NCBI GenBank assembly: GCA_013396525.1
Contig: VWYX01000012.1
Coordinates: 702,566 to 766,565, forward strand
From: Chaetorhynchus papuensis
Taxonomy: Eukaryota; Chordata; Aves; Passeriformes; Rhipiduridae
Length of the DNA stretch: 64,000 bases
Direction of reading: 5' to 3'
This document shows positions 1 through 14,372 of the stretch, piece by piece; position 1 is the first letter of the stretch, and every line of letters begins with the position of its first letter. Below the pieces are notes generated by a model. The model was not told where the DNA came from and did no database searches. It worked only from the letters and a program-made list of their open reading frames with translations. The translations under genes were made by a program, and so were the position numbers.

Positions 1-3000
1 GGAGGGTCAGGGGGTCTGTGAATTCATACAACTCACAAAACCTTGACAAAGCAGATGTAATTATTACAATTTAAGTGCTTTTAATTGTAATTTTTTATGA
101 AATGATTCTGGTTTCCAAAATAACTGGATTTTAACAGAGACAGTTTTGAACTATCTTTGGGAATCATCATACTGCTACCACATATGAAGATCTCTGTGGA
201 CATTTCTGTTTTCTTTTCACTTATCTGCCATACTTTTAAGGAGATTCTGAAGGATGGGACTTATGCCTTCTGTCTCTCAAAGTCTGCACTACCTTAACAT
301 GTTCATTAACATCAATATCCTTATAATAATTCCATTAGAGAGAAGTTATACATAATAAGTTTCAAAAATTAAATTTTTAGCCACATATGAAGAAGCAGGA
401 CAAATTATGTTCAGTCGACTTATAAAACATTCTGGTTTTTTCTCTCTTGCAAGAGGAGAGTAAGAAATACAGGAAAATGAAAATACTATCCATCCTGAAA
501 TTCATATAGTTTCAAACAAAAGCACTGTTTATATTCAAAGAAGACAGCTTTGGATCCAAGCACTTTGAAACAGAAATGACCTAAAAGTATGTGTTCTTCT
601 TAGCATACTAATTGCTCTGATTCTGAGCAATCCTGCTTAACTGTTCTGCTTGCCCAGTGCACATACTTCATAGTTAAAATCCCCCAAAAAAATCAGAAGG
701 AGAATTCTAATTATAAGTTTCATTAACTTTCAGAAAAAATAGTATGCACTACTGACTTTCAGGTGCCATAATAAATGCTGCTGGGTTCTGCTTTTTGCCC
801 CTGAACTAATTAATACTCTTTCAATAAGTCCCTCTCCAGAAGGAGACAAAAATGTTTAGCAAAGAGTGGAAGGCAGGTATATTTATTTTAGACAATTGCT
901 GGAGAATGGCAATTGGACCATCAATATATTTTAGTTAAGTAACTCTAGTCACTTAATATGAACAAGTTCATCTGAATATTAACACAACTGCTAAAGGAGA
1001 TGTTAAAAAACAGCTTTTGAAAGTTCAAGGAAAAAATACAGGATGGGTTGGGGTTTTTTAATGCTTTTTTAAAGGCTTTTCACAGTTGGCAGACTTTCTC
1101 CTAACATCTGCCTCTTGAAAATGCATTGAATCAATTCTAATTAATTTCGTAAATTCTTTCAAGGAGTTACATGTATATCTGACAGAAATTTAATATAAAA
1201 AGGATTAGAAAACTAGATTTACATTTTTCATGCACAAGCTCAGAGAGTCCAAGGCAGATAAATTTTCCTCCTGTACCTGAGAAGTATCAGGCACCAGTAA
1301 AATTGAGCTCTTGTTGCAAGGATCCATTAAAGACTGTCTCAGGTTCCCCTCTCTGCCACACACCACCACCCCACACCTTTTTTCCTTCCCCTAAATCAAT
1401 TAAAATTATGATAATTTTGTTCCTGACTCCTGTTTTTGACTTGATGAAGCTGGCTTTCTAATCAGGAAGGGTAAACTTAAAAGTCAAGTGCAATCAGGGA
1501 TTATTAGTCAAGAAGTGATTATGAGAAGTATTTAAAGATAACAACTAATGCTGTACTAGTGTAAAAAGCAAACACCCTTGAAACAAACCAAATTAATTAC
1601 CCTATCTTTCTTTACTTTGCTTTAACACACAAATAACCTAAAAATGGGTTGATATGCTCCTATCTTATCCTCATCTTAGAAGATGAAACATTTTTGAGAG
1701 GGAGATTGGACCACAGAAAATCTTAATGAAATCTGATATTGTTATTTCTTTTGATAGCCTACATAGAAAGCAGAGACTGGACAAAACTGGAAACTTCCCA
1801 ATAATTTGCTGTGTTTTAGACCAAGTGTGGATGTAATTTGGTTGATGAAAAGTGAAGAACGAACTCTTGATGTGGTGTATGCACACTGCTGCTGTTCTGT
1901 CAATGCTGGTTGTTAGCTCTACAACAGAACACACACAAAAGAAAATGACAGTAAATGATGTTCTGAATATCAGGGAGAAGAGCTTTGGGTTTTTACTTGT
2001 AAGAAATTGAGATAAAGACTTTTTCAGACAAGGTCTCCAAATACTGAAGCATCTCTCCATTACACATGGAAATGGAACAAAGAAGACAGATGCATTTTTT
2101 TCTGCTGCTCCCAAAATCTTTAGAGATCATTCAAATCCACTTTTTTTTTCTTTTTTTTCTTTTTTTAAATGAAAGTTATGGGATATGAATCTGTGGGAAT
2201 TTAACTTTTGGTATTGTTAGTCCTCTCTCACCCTAGAGATTGGACGCTCTAGTTATAGTATAATTCCCATGATCTACTACAGGATTTCAGCCATAAGAGA
2301 ATATAAACACATCATGGGATATGTACTCTAGATAGATAAATGGCTCCTCAAGGAAAATCTGGATCTCACAAGACCTGGAAGTACAAGTTTTACTAGGTGC
2401 CTACAGGAACTTTAGAGAAACCCATGAAATTAAGTTATTATGAGAATATGATAATATTCTCTAGTGAAATAGAGAATTCCACTTAAGTGGAACCATTCCA
2501 CAGAAATTCACCTGTTAAAAGAGTCATACAAAAATATTTCAGTAGAGGAAGAGGCCTCAATGAAAAATGTTCACATTATCACCCTTGGAATTATTTAAAG
2601 CCTCTGTTAAAAATTCTCAAAGAACGAGCTCCACCACTAGGACATCAACAGAAGTAAAAGATGAGACAAGTTTGCCTGTTCAGCGCTTTGGGAAGGCACA
2701 CTGTTTTCAGCCACAACGTGTTAAATTGTGTGGCAGAGTTCAATTTCCATCTTCTCTGTAGGTGCTGACTGCATATGAACTTGCGACAAACAAGCTGACA
2801 AAATGACAGCATTTCAGAGTATTTAAAGAATGATTTCTATGTCCTTCCAGTATTCAGCTTGGTAGCTCTGAGTCCCCAGACAAAACACGTGGATCGCCCA
2901 GTCACTGTGTTGTGACAGGGGACGGGAGTGGATTGTTAAGTGCTGCATGAGCAATAGATACGATCTCACAAATGCAGAAAGAACAGTCTGTTTAGATATA

Positions 3001-5887
3001 GCCTTATAGCACACAAATAACAATTTCTAGTTTCCTTGTTCTTCCCCTTCTCTGCTAGGACCAGAGCAGCAAGGTTGTGCTGGTGCCACCCACCCATGCC
3101 AGGGCACCGCCACCGCACTGCTCTCCACCCCACCTGTGCCTTGGACCAGCCTCCCACCTGTCCCTGCTCCCAGCAGCCCTGGGGCACCAGCAGGGAGCTC
3201 GGCAACATGGGAAGGAGCTCCTCCCTACTGAGAAGGAAGCAAGTTGTGGACTATTCCTGTCATGCACAAAGATGAGTTTAATTTGCGTTTGTGAAGGCAG
3301 GTGCTCAGACATCAAGGGTTGTTTCCATGCCCTACCACTTGGAACTGAGAAGTTCAGATTATTCTGCATTTCCACATTTACTTCTGATGTACTTCCATTA
3401 AGTATATTTTTCATAAAACACCCACAAAGAGAAAACTAATTAGAACTTGTTTTTAGGATTAGCTATTATTCTAAGCGGTAACATGGAGTAAAAAATGTAA
3501 AGATTCTAAAAATATATCAATACATTAACAGAGATTGCTCATTGCTTTGTATCGTAGCAACAATACCCGTTTGCAAATCAAGCAATATAGACTGTATAAA
3601 AAACTGCAGAAGTCCAAACTTTCCACTTGAAAAAAATAAAATAAAATGAAACAATCTGTAAAATTACATATAAAAATTAAATCAAAAGTCTAAAGAACCT
3701 TCCTGCTCTATTTCTGAATCAGTTTGCAAGCCTCAGGATCATAACTATCTGTTGTATGGTTCCAAAAATTCAGGCGAAATCTAGGATCTTTGAGAAGTAC
3801 TTTTTTAAGTGTCTTTTAAAGTTTCAGATGCATCTGTTAAAATATTTTATCTAGGAAATAATGAAAACATGAATGGAAAAATATTGATCATTTTGACTGG
3901 AGTTATACTTTACACCTGTATCATACCAGAGGAATAATTAACAACCAATAACATCTAAAGACAGTGCTAAAATCATACATTAACGTATAATTTTGAATCT
4001 GAGTAATTGCATTTGTTATGGGCCCTTTGGGGAATCAGCATGTGAAGTTCTTCCTCCCCATTTCAATTATAGATATAAAACAAGTGAATTAAGCAAGTCA
4101 ATATTCTCAGAAGTCAATTCCATATATGCCAATGTCTGCTCAGAAGTTTTAAATAATAAACTATGCATAGCAAGTAACACTTGGGATTTAGTTTTGATCT
4201 GATGCTGCTTGTGGTTTTCTTTTCTTTTATCTAGTGGGGTTTTTGCCACACAAATTTACGTGGATTAACATTTATTTGAAAGAATCTTACACTCTATTAT
4301 CATTCCATGTTTACCTCATTTTCAAAATCTTTCTTTCCTATTCATTTCAGTACTTATGCAATATATTTATTTCGTTCAAACACTGAGGCGTCTTGCAAAC
4401 TGAGGAATATAAACCACCTTAGTGCCATTCATATTTTATGATAGTGATACTGGAATCTCTGTGCTGTCTTATCCTCCATTACTTCTTTTATATGTAGTCA
4501 TAAGACAATAAGAACTAAAGGCAATTGTCATGGCTCCATGACAAAAACAGGGACTCAAGGATTTAATTATGCCAAAAATGTGAATACAAGCAGAAAAGAT
4601 GAAGCAATGATCTTTGTTGTCAGCAACAATTTTAGCAGCACAAGGAGGTAAGAGCAAGATTCACGGTTAGTCTGTCTAATGTCTTTTAAGGACCTTGGGG
4701 ATTTTATTTGGATGCCTGCTGAAGTCTAACACAAAGAACATAGAAAAAATTCCTTTTCTTGGGTTTTGCTTCCTTACTTCAGGATTCTTGAATTTTTGGT
4801 GATTTAACAAAGCTGTTACCATTGGGTAGAGATAGGAATGAAATAAAGGGACAAGGGTGTGAGTTATGAAGCGTGTTTGCTACACAGTCCAGCTCTTTCA
4901 GTTATGGTTTGATGAACACCTTTCTTAAAAAAAAAAATCTTGCATATACTTGCAGCTGTTTATCCTCTGTCCACAATAGGTTTTCTTGAACTGGTCCATT
5001 ATAACACAATTTGTGTTAAATAATTGTCCTATCAAAGCCTTTCCTTGCATCTCTCCCATCCTCAGAGGAGTTACCCACCATGATTTTAAGAGGGGCTGAG
5101 AAATCGACTTCCCCTGGCATTGCAGCGGCAGGAAGCTCACATTGTTCCCTGCTGTCTAACGCTCCCAGACAAATCAGCAGCAACATCCAATAATTAAAGC
5201 TGCATTTTAAGATTTCTGTGACTGAGAGCCCCAAGTGCAAGTACTCCATCTCATCCACCTGAGCTTTACCCTCAGGAAGAAAAAAATGGGAATTTCTCTC
5301 CATTACAGGCATGTTCTCTGTGACATTGCCACTGAGGCTTTCTGTCCCTGCAGGAGAAGCTCTCATTGTTACAAACCTCTATACTATTGCCTTTCTGGAA
5401 GAAGAATTAGTATATTAATATCTTGTAATGTCACCTCTCCCTTGATTTCTAAGCGTATACATAATCACACCAAATACTAATTCATCTCTACAGCAAAGTC
5501 ATTCATTTAGATGTTAATCTTAACCAAATTCTAATAGATTGCAATCTAGAAAACAATAGTTATCACATCTTGCCAGAAGGAATAAATTAACGACTTATAA
5601 ATCATTAATTTGCAGCTCTCCAATGATCAAGTTTGTCAGACTAATGTGATTTTAAACCAAGTAGGGTTTGTTCATTTGTTCATTCATACCAGTAACAATA
5701 ACCTGAGCATAGTAAGAACTGATATTAAAATATCAGCTTTCAATTGAAAGAGAAAGATTGCAGGTTTTTCTACTTCATGTACCATTTCCCAGCAGCTGCA
5801 GCATATGGACTGTTAAGTTAAAAGAGTTCATTTTAAACACAACTGGCAAGGTGTGACTGATGCACCTGACTGGCAATGAAATGTACC
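1..5887. other. AT-rich non-coding stretch, no gene recognised
   Basis: No exon, RNA gene or recognisable transposable element was seen. A short GC-richer patch lies at about 3060-3230; it has open frames on both strands but they are proline/histidine-rich and resemble no family I know. A T-rich low-complexity run lies near 2142-2166. The open frame on the minus strand at 1671-2114 (147 codons) is judged a chance frame. Old, heavily diverged repeats could be hidden here, because by eye only well-preserved ones can be seen. Confidence 0.55.
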
Positions 5888-5910
5888 TAAAAACCTACAG
5901 TAGGTTTTTA
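5888..5910. repeat. 23-bp near-perfect palindrome
   Basis: Two 11-bp arms, TAAAAACCTAC and GTAGGTTTTTA, are exact reverse complements separated by a single A. Such a sequence can form a tight hairpin in single strands or act as a dyad protein-binding site. No coding context is seen nearby and nothing indicates a terminator role in this eukaryotic setting. Confidence 0.8.
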
Positions 5911-8639
5911 ACCTGTCCTCCACTCAATCTGTATCTGTAAGCTTGTTTCATTTCTCTGGTGATGTCTTATTTATATACCACACTACCTTTTGGACCAAAA
6001 TTGTCATGTATTGTATGTTCTACAATCTAGGCCAAGAGAATGTCTACAGCCACGTAATACAATAATGCTGAATTATAGCCACATATTTATATTTATATTC
6101 ACATTCACCTCTTCTGCAGTAGTTTGTGATTCCTTCAACAGACACAATTATGTGCTTGGGTTTTCCACAGCAGTTTCCAATATTCATCCCCTTGTGCAAT
6201 TTCATACAGACATTGTTTGAAGACCAAGTGGGCCTAGTGATCTTCACCAGCTAGACTGAGGAACTGACAAAATAAATTAGTTTTTATTCATTTCCCTCTT
6301 CTGTTCAGCTTTAGAACCTTAAGGAACCTTAAACTGGCTTGAAAATTCACCTGATTTCTTCCACTGCTCAGCCCCAAAAAGTGTTGCAGCCAAGCTTAAT
6401 GCTTCGTTTGTATTCAAAACCTAATGAGAAAAATTACTTGAAAAGTAGATGTGACATTTCTTTTAAACACTATCATAACAAGCCAGATGATACATTCACC
6501 TGCTGCTCATGCATGGCAACAGTGAATTAGGAGAAGATACAGATTTGTTAATGAACATTTAATTACCATGGGACTGAAGGTGTCTTGGTTTTTATGTTCC
6601 AATATTTCTAAGGCTGTACCCATTAAATGAAAAGGAGTAAGAAAGCAGTCTTGATAGATAGAGCAGGAAAAATGACGCATGTTTTATGTCCTTATTGAAT
6701 TTCAATACTATCTAAGGTCTGACCCTTTCTCTGCCCTTGGGTCCATGGTTGTGATGCTATTTGCCTGCTTAATTTTCAACCTGTTTCTTGAGAACTGCTG
6801 TTCAGCAGCTTTTCCCACTGGCTGAGGATTCATCCAGAGACATCCCCAGGCTCTCCACTCCACACTTCGGGCCATTTTCTATGCATATGATTTTTTTCTA
6901 ACACACAAGAAAATTTCACATAAAAAAGAAGCCCAAACCAAAAAACCTTCATGAATAACTCAGGGCACACATATGCTCACCGTGAACACTTAGGGTAATT
7001 TAATGATAAACCTAATGAAGAAGGATAAATACCTGACCCTTACCCTGCTGTTTTAGAGGGGGACAAGCTGAGATTAAAAAGAGTTAAATAGTTTGACAAA
7101 GGCACCTAGCAACACATGTGTGTTCCAGCCACCTGCTCCAGGGCTCTCTATGTAACCAGTCCTACCTGTTAATCAGAGCTGGTTATTACTTTGGGTTCTG
7201 AAGGAGGAGAAAGAAAACAAAAGCACTTTTAATCTAAACTTCTTTTCATCCTGTCTTTCTGAAGAAAAGAGGTATGTCTGAAGAGAGAACATTTCCCTGA
7301 CCAGCTGAGCTGCCACAATGAAGAAGGCACTCTCAAAATCTTTCTTAACTAATGAATATATGAATTGAGGGAAGACTTTGGGCTGCGAGTTGCCACTGAA
7401 ACAGTGACTGTAAACCAACAGGACAAGTTTCTCAGATGCTATAAAATCACAGTAGCACCATCTGACACTCAGTGAGCCCTTGTGGAATTGAGATGCCTGG
7501 CTGAAAAAGGGAAAACTGCACTCTCCTGTCCACTACTTGTTAAAACCTCAAGTTTCTCATAATAACTTTAAAAAATACATTATATTTTTAATCTCCCATT
7601 CCTCAGCTGTTTTGAGAGCATTTCTCTAAACTATAAATGTAATGGTATTTCTTAGTCGGCCTACCCTTAAGAGTATTTTATTCTTCTCAGAAATGCACCG
7701 AGACAAATACACTGGAGAAAACTGATAATCTGACATCAGCCAAATCATGACAGTTGGAATCACTGATAGGAAATGCCTCGGAGCATGAGGTGAAAAAGTA
7801 TTCATTTTCCTTTTTACATTAGACACAACACCTTCAATGGTAGCAAATAGGACTAAAACCTGAGAACAGCTCACTGTCAGGTTGGAAGGATGAGCTGCAT
7901 TAGAAGTTCTTGGAGTTCATTACAATAGATCCTGACTGCTACTGCCAAAGCTTTTGTAAGGACACCCTGCTTATTGTCACTTATCTTAAGTGACAGATTA
8001 AAATCATGGTCATGCAAAGACATGGTAACAAAATCTAACATTTTGCCTTGTTAGTCACAACTATCATTCCAGCTTCCTCTCAATCCTCTCTCACCAGAGG
8101 AAGTAAAAGCATATTTGACACCCCCATTTTGAACAAGAACATAGTAACATTTTTAGAAAGCCCTCTGAGGACCTCTTTCACTTGGTTATTTTCAAACTTA
8201 TTTAGCCATATTTTCACTAGAATCTGCTTGACATTTCTAAAGGTGTTCTTTTCCTCCAAATTAACACCAGAAGGGAGGCTGATAGCACTCAGGCAAACAA
8301 GGATCTGGCGTATAAGAAATAAAATTGTGCTATTAAATATGTCAGTAGATAACACATTATATCTGAGTTTCATGACTTGGCCCATGTGTTGTTCCCTGTC
8401 ATACCCAGAGTCAGATAAATAATATTTTATGATTCTGTGCAAATGAAAAGGTAATATAGTTTTTATTTATTGCCAATAAAGCCACTAACACTGTTATCTT
8501 CAGGCAAAAGAAAGATTGTGCTCCAGATCATTATTCCTGTTCTTAGAAAAGGTTGTATCTATTTTACAAAGAGAAGCACTGTATTAGCAGCCATACTTGC
8601 AGTATAGTCTGTCACATGCAAAGGTGAGAGTATACACAG
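5911..8639. other. AT-rich non-coding stretch
   Basis: No gene or repeat was recognised. A short direct repeat GAACCTTAA(G/A) occurs twice around 6314-6333. Overlapping open frames on the two strands at 8048-8442 (about 120 codons each) carry into this and the following region but match nothing known and have no coding features. Confidence 0.55.
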
Positions 8640-8682
8640 ATACAAGATATATATCTTTTATACTATATACTGTATCTTGTAT
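8640..8682. repeat. AT-rich inverted repeat (10-bp arms)
   Basis: ATACAAGATA at 8640-8649 and TATCTTGTAT at 8673-8682 are exact reverse complements around a 23-nt AT-rich loop. The neighbouring bases are also AT-alternating, so a longer imperfect cruciform is possible. No function can be assigned. Confidence 0.75.
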
Positions 8683-11600
8683 ATGTACATAATATATGCA
8701 GGTATAAAAGAAGACAGACGTATCCTGCATGATTCCTCAGTGAGTTCACCCTTTCTCATTATTGCAGCTGGTTCAGTGCTAGATGAAGCATAACTAGACT
8801 TTTCTTCCAGCCATGTGCCGTAAGATTTCCTGCTTTTCCATGAAGGCTTCATTGCTCTCTAGTGGTTTATGTTCTTAAGCTTCCAGATCATATAATGTCT
8901 GAATTCACCTCGCTGAATTCAAGTGTTATCTTTCGTTGCTTTGAGTACTGTATTTTTCTAGTCTTTCATGGCACAAGATCCTCACCAAGTATTAACTCTC
9001 AGCTGGAAACACTTACTCAGTCTTCAGTTTACCCACCTATCATTCCCTAAACTCTTCTTGCCTTTAACTCAGCAACACAGACCAGCTTCTGTCAAATCTA
9101 TTCTGACAAATATTCCCAGCAGTTTACAGTGCAAATATAACCCGAAGGTTTCTCTTCTGTCTCAGAGCAAATCAATGTTTTGTCAGTGTCATCTTAGAGG
9201 CAAAATGGGGATATTCCCCCAAAACATCTTTAGTGCTACCAGCAAATTTCATTCTATTCTTGACCAAAAAAAAGCACTTTTGATCCCTAGGCCTTCACAG
9301 CCCTGCTAGTGCAGGTACAGAAACAAATTCATTCTAAACTAGGGAAGATCTTACTGACATAGCCTAAATTCCTACTTAAGAGTCAGCAGCTACTCTGGAA
9401 ACTATTCAAGGGCCTACAAAAGAAGTTGAGGGAACAGTGATTTAGTTCAAATAAATTACAGATTGGCTTTGGTTCAGAAACTAGCATATGAAATTTAAAT
9501 ATCTCATAGAGAAAGGCAGACTAATTGATTCAAATTGCTTTTGGTAGCTTACCAGCTGTGAGTAAAAGAAGCAGTACCCCAATTACAGAAAGCCAGAAAT
9601 CTTCTTCAGACAGGCACAGCATTTACGAATGAGTGAGGTTTACACTCTATTGCTTGTAGGAAAGAAGTGTGCCTTCAGATCCTCCTTCTTCAATTATTAG
9701 CTTTTGAACTGTTACAGGACTGCTGCCTTTATACAATAATATAAATTCTTGATGAAAATTTCAAAGAACTGGGGTCACCATCTTTTGTAAAGAAACAGAT
9801 CATTTGTTAAGTTTTGTTCATACAGTGCCTGGCAGAGCACAGCTTCCATCTCAATTGGGCCTTCTAGGCATGGGTGCCATACAAGGACTTCAAGCTATCA
9901 CACATATTGGCATCCTTACAAGCTCTGGTGTTTTCCATGGTAACAGAACTTCATAAAGCAGAGTTCTATTTTGTGTCAAAATGTTGCATTATTATAACAA
10001 AATCATTATCTTTTGGTTTCATTTTGTTCCTGTTTATTTTCATAGTGGCTCAATTATTACATTATTTATAACCTTTTCAGAGTCTAATTATATTGCATCA
10101 GCCATCCTGAGATATTTCTGGATGGGCATTTTCTACACAAAAACGTCCTGCTTATTCTTATTATCACCCTAGCAGCTCTGTAGTTCCAGCACACCAACCA
10201 AGATTAATTAAGTAGGCACAATATTGCTGAAATCTCTCTGGTTTGCTCTGTCTATCATCACTGAGATTTCTACAACCAGCAAAAGACCTGCTAAAGAAAT
10301 ATATGACTAATGCTGAAACAATCCAGTTTAATGAGACCTCCTGGGAAACCACTTCTCCTTAAGTGATCAAAAGAGGAAGTTAAATCCCTCTTTGTTCAGA
10401 TGGAAAGGCTAACAGGCTGCATAAATATATACAGTAGCTATCTGTGCAGATCTGTTAAACAGCCCAATAGCTTTATATTACTTTATTTGACTTCATACTC
10501 AAATGTAAATCTTGTTCATAAGGCTTACTGTAGGCTCTGCATCTATAGAGCACAATTCTGCTGTCAACTACCTAGAAGAATTTATTTCCTAATTGCCTGA
10601 CAAGTAATTCACTTTTCTTCTCTGTGACCTATTAAATTCTGGTAAGCTCAACAAACCATGTGCTACTTGATAACTGCAGTTTGTGTTTACCAATGTGATG
10701 ATTACCTGTGTGTTCACAAGAATATAATAGCACCAAAATTCAGAGATGGTCAGAAAAGCAAAGCACCGACAGCTATGCTGAGATTACAGGAACACTCCCA
10801 TCCTACCTACCTACCTAATCTCAGGCTCTGAGTCTTTATGGATTCCTTATATATGAGATAGACAGCAGAAAGGTTCCTTCTGTGAGTTGTCCTCTAGAAA
10901 AGCACCTGTGTTCATAGAATACCAGTGATGTGTAAGCAGCTATGTATCTATTTTTTCTGACTGCCCACGATGCCTGGTAAGGTTCCTTGTTACCCATTCT
11001 AACCTTTCCTTTCTTGGGAGGCAAGAGGCATCAAATCAGTTTTTGCTGATTTGATAAGAACTTAACACAAGAGTCCAGATTCCAGAAAATTCTACTGTCT
11101 GCTTTCCTTTATGTCCTGATCTGCTCAGCTCACACCATTTATATGTCCTCCTGCTGCCCTCCTTGGCTGGAGTCCACTGGAGCTGCTGCTTTGAGGGGCC
11201 CTTGTCCATCACATGTCGATACTTGTCTAAACTACAGCCCAAAAGTATTTAACCTCCAGTGGATGAGGAAAAGAGGCCACCAACAGAAATCCAAAGAGTT
11301 TTTTTAAGCAAGTCAAACCTTGTATCAAAAATCAGAACAAGAAATATGTCCAAACAGAAGCACCCACTGTATTTTCTTTTCCTCTCTTTCTTACTGTACC
11401 TGACTTGTTTTCTTCTTTTCCTGGAAGACTGAACATCTTTCATTTCTGCATCTTACATATTCTCCCACTCTTAATTTGTTTTTAATTAAGTTATTGCTGG
11501 GCAGAGAGTCTTCAATTTCAGCCAATTTTGACCAAGCTTCGATTACATTTTAATTTAAAATGTGAAAGAAAACAAACTGCTTCATGCAGAATGCTTCTGC

Positions 11601-14082
11601 CTGATAATTTAGAAAATGCATATTTTAGTGGAGAAGTCATCTTCATTAGCATATTTTAAATAAGGTTGTATAATAAGACCTCTTCCCATTTAATATGGCA
11701 TTGCAGGGAAAATTGAAAGAATCTCACTGAATTTTACTAACATGTTTTAAGACTTTTAGCATAAATTAAATAATGTTTCATCACAGACAAAAAAATGCAG
11801 CAAATTTCACGGAAAACCAGAGCTTAAATGGCTTAAGTTAAATACAGGTCTAAAAAGAATAAGTTCCTCAGGGCCATACATTATTGTGAAGGAAATACAG
11901 CTGAACAAGTCAAACAGAGTGGGAGATGTCAGGAGGGAAGTTGGAAGCTTTCAAATGCCGGGTTACAGCACAGAATGAGTGACAGCCCTTGTAGCTCTAA
12001 AAGGGACCCAACGTGACTGGAATTGCCAAGGACTTTTGGAACAGGAATGAATCTCTTGTGTGTGAGAATTTTTTTTTAGTCTTTCCATTTCCTTCTTTCT
12101 ATAGACTGGAGGTCTCTAGAATACAAACAGCACAAAATCTACGCAGAAGAATAGAATAGAATAGAAAATATAGTCGTGGAACTGATAGGGAGATTACATC
12201 AGGTATTTGTTTTTTCTGAACTAATTCTGGATTTGTAAATACAGGCTGGGAAGAGGTGAAAAGCATCCAAGTATGGACCATTTCAGGATGTTTGCATTAT
12301 TTTATTTCTCTTCCCTTTTCTTTAAAATACATACTAAGGTAAAGAGAGGTATAACTTGTTCTGCTGTGGTATTACTATTCTCTTCTACTGGAGGCCTGAA
12401 CCTCCAGAATTCCATTCATGCCAATGAATCCTGACAGCTCTAATACAAAAAGCTGCTCCAAGGAATTGAATGTATATTTTTCTTTCCCTGTTGAATGACT
12501 ACAACCTTGTATGGTGATATTTTATGAGAACTTTCTGAAATCAAGTACTAACCTGGCAAAGCTGCTAAGGAAACAGTATAATGCAGGCTTAACCTGTCCC
12601 CCTGCCCCAATATTTAGTACTGGTTCAAATATTGAGTAAGCATGGAATAGTGAGGAGAAGGGGAGATGGTGGGGATTTGGACACCTCCTCCTCAGGAGAG
12701 TGGATGTAAGGCTATGTACTACAGCAGATAGTAAAAAATCAAGTTTTGTTTGTTGGTAGGTCAAATTTTAACCACGATAACTTGTGTCTTTGTGCCATCT
12801 TAATAATTATTTGTATCATTATTATGGAAATGAGAATTCAGTTTTGTGTCTCTGCTACCAAGGGACACTGGGGCCCCTTTTTGAAGGTCGCAGAGCCTTG
12901 AAGCTACACTCCAGCTGTAGGGCTCAGAATGGGATTGAAGCAGGAAATGTAGCAAATGTCATGACCTAAACAAACATTGCTTCTATCTTGAAGATGATCC
13001 TCAGCTGTGCTGCATAAGAGATTTTTCAACAATCTTCCCGAGGAAACTGAGCAAAACTGAGGGGTTCATCACTACTATTGCTTATTTTGTCTTTTTACCT
13101 AAAAAGCTCTGCTAATTCCTGAGGAATCATTCCAGACTTGGAATTAATGAGATACATTATCACTGCACCTAGCCAGCCAAGATAACTTAAAGTCCCCTAG
13201 CTCAGCTTCCTGGAGCAGACAAACTGAGATAGCATGAAACTCCACGGGGACCAATTTCTCACGCTTCTTAGCAGCTTCTGTTAAGCCAAATAAACCACCG
13301 TGATCCAGCAGCTCTCTGGCTTCCAGTGCCCATTTCAAGCTGCTCAGACAGCACTGGTCCAGCAGCTGCAATACAGACACAACCTGAGCATGGTGACTCA
13401 GCCAGCATTTAAAAGGGAACTCAAACCCCTTGAAGTCTTTCACACAGACTTTGTTGGGTTTAAATACTCCTAACTGAAAAGACAGTACGTGCTAGAGATT
13501 AATGTATATACCTTAATGTATTGATGAATGACTGGCTGTTAGATCATCAACAACAGGTTAATACATGGAATTGATTTATAAAGCTAGAGGCTTTATGATT
13601 GTTTATAAAATTTGTTGAAGATATAACCAGTAAATATAAAGGACTTTGCTTACTTGGGCCATAGTGCTGATTTAAAAGAGAAAATTAGAATGTAGTTTTC
13701 ACTAAGCATAGTAATCAAGGTTAATACTAATATATCTGAGTATATGTGAGAAAAGGACTGACAATGATAATCACTACCATTGAAGATGATTTTGATTAAA
13801 TGATGATTAAGTAATTAAACATAATTATTTAAAACCTTTCCATTTCCATCTTAGCATGTTTGATTAAAATGTCACATAAAATAACTAGGTCCTGTATTAA
13901 ATAAAGCATTAATTCAATATTACAGCTAAAGCTTGTCTCCAGAACAAAGGGTAAGGAGAAGTTTATTCCATTGCTTTCTGTTCTAGTGTGTTAGTTATAG
14001 GTGATAATTTTTTTGAAGTAACTTTGAACTGGGGAGGAGCTGCTGTATGTTGTTTCTTTCCTTCTCACACCACTCAGCTGGT
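8683..14082. other. AT-rich non-coding stretch
   Basis: No gene recognised. Small features only: a (CTAC)n-like run near 10803-10816, a (GAATA) run at 12149-12166, and a short dyad CTGGAGG/CCTCCAG at 12388-12407. The minus-strand open frame at 13144-13443 (99 codons, leucine-rich) has no recognisable domain and is not called as an exon. Confidence 0.55.
12149..12166. repeat. Short (GAATA)n microsatellite
   Basis: Three full GAATA units followed by a partial one. It is short, uninterrupted and without other context. Confidence 0.7.
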
Positions 14083-14372
14083 ATTCACAGAATCGCAGAT
14101 TATGCTGAGTTAGAAGGGACCCACACGGATCTTCGAGTCCAAGTCCTGGTGCTGCACAGCACCATCCCCAAGAGTCACACCGAGACTCTTGTGCCCGAGA
14201 GCCTTGTCCAAACACTTCTTCAGCACTGTCAGGTTAGTGCTGTGCTGGGGAGCCTGTTCAGTGCCCAACAACCCTCTGGGTGAAGAACCTTTTCCTGATA
14301 TACAACCTAAACATCCTCTGACACAACTTCAGGCCATTCCCTCAGGTCCTGTCACTCGGCAGTGGGCAGAGA
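14083..14372 (-). mobile_element. CR1 LINE 3' fragment, minus strand
   Basis: The plus strand begins with ATTCACAGAATCGCAGAT, the reverse complement of the terminal repeat that ends avian CR1 elements. It then carries the typical run of phrases of a CR1 3' end read backwards: TAGAAGGGACCCACA, CGAGTCCAAGTCCTG, CAAGAGTCACACC, CTTGTCCAAACACTTCTTCA, ACCCTCTGGGTGAAGAACCT and GGCCATTCCCTCAGGTCCTG. This is the 3' part of the second open reading frame plus the short 3' UTR, truncated at the 5' side as most CR1 copies are. Open frames over this stretch are shadows of the repeat. Divergence is moderate. The subfamily was not determined. Confidence 0.93.

Noticed and set aside
1671..2114. 147-codon minus-strand open frame
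   Set aside because: No recognisable domain or motif; composition (Phe, Ser, Ile, Cys) follows the local base composition. Treated as a chance frame.
3060..3230. GC-rich patch with open frames on both strands
   Set aside because: Proline/histidine-rich translation, no splice or promoter evidence, no CpG cluster. Not called as an exon.
8048..8442. Overlapping open frames of about 120 codons on both strands
   Set aside because: Both strands open at once points to a stop-poor patch by chance. Neither protein resembles a known family.
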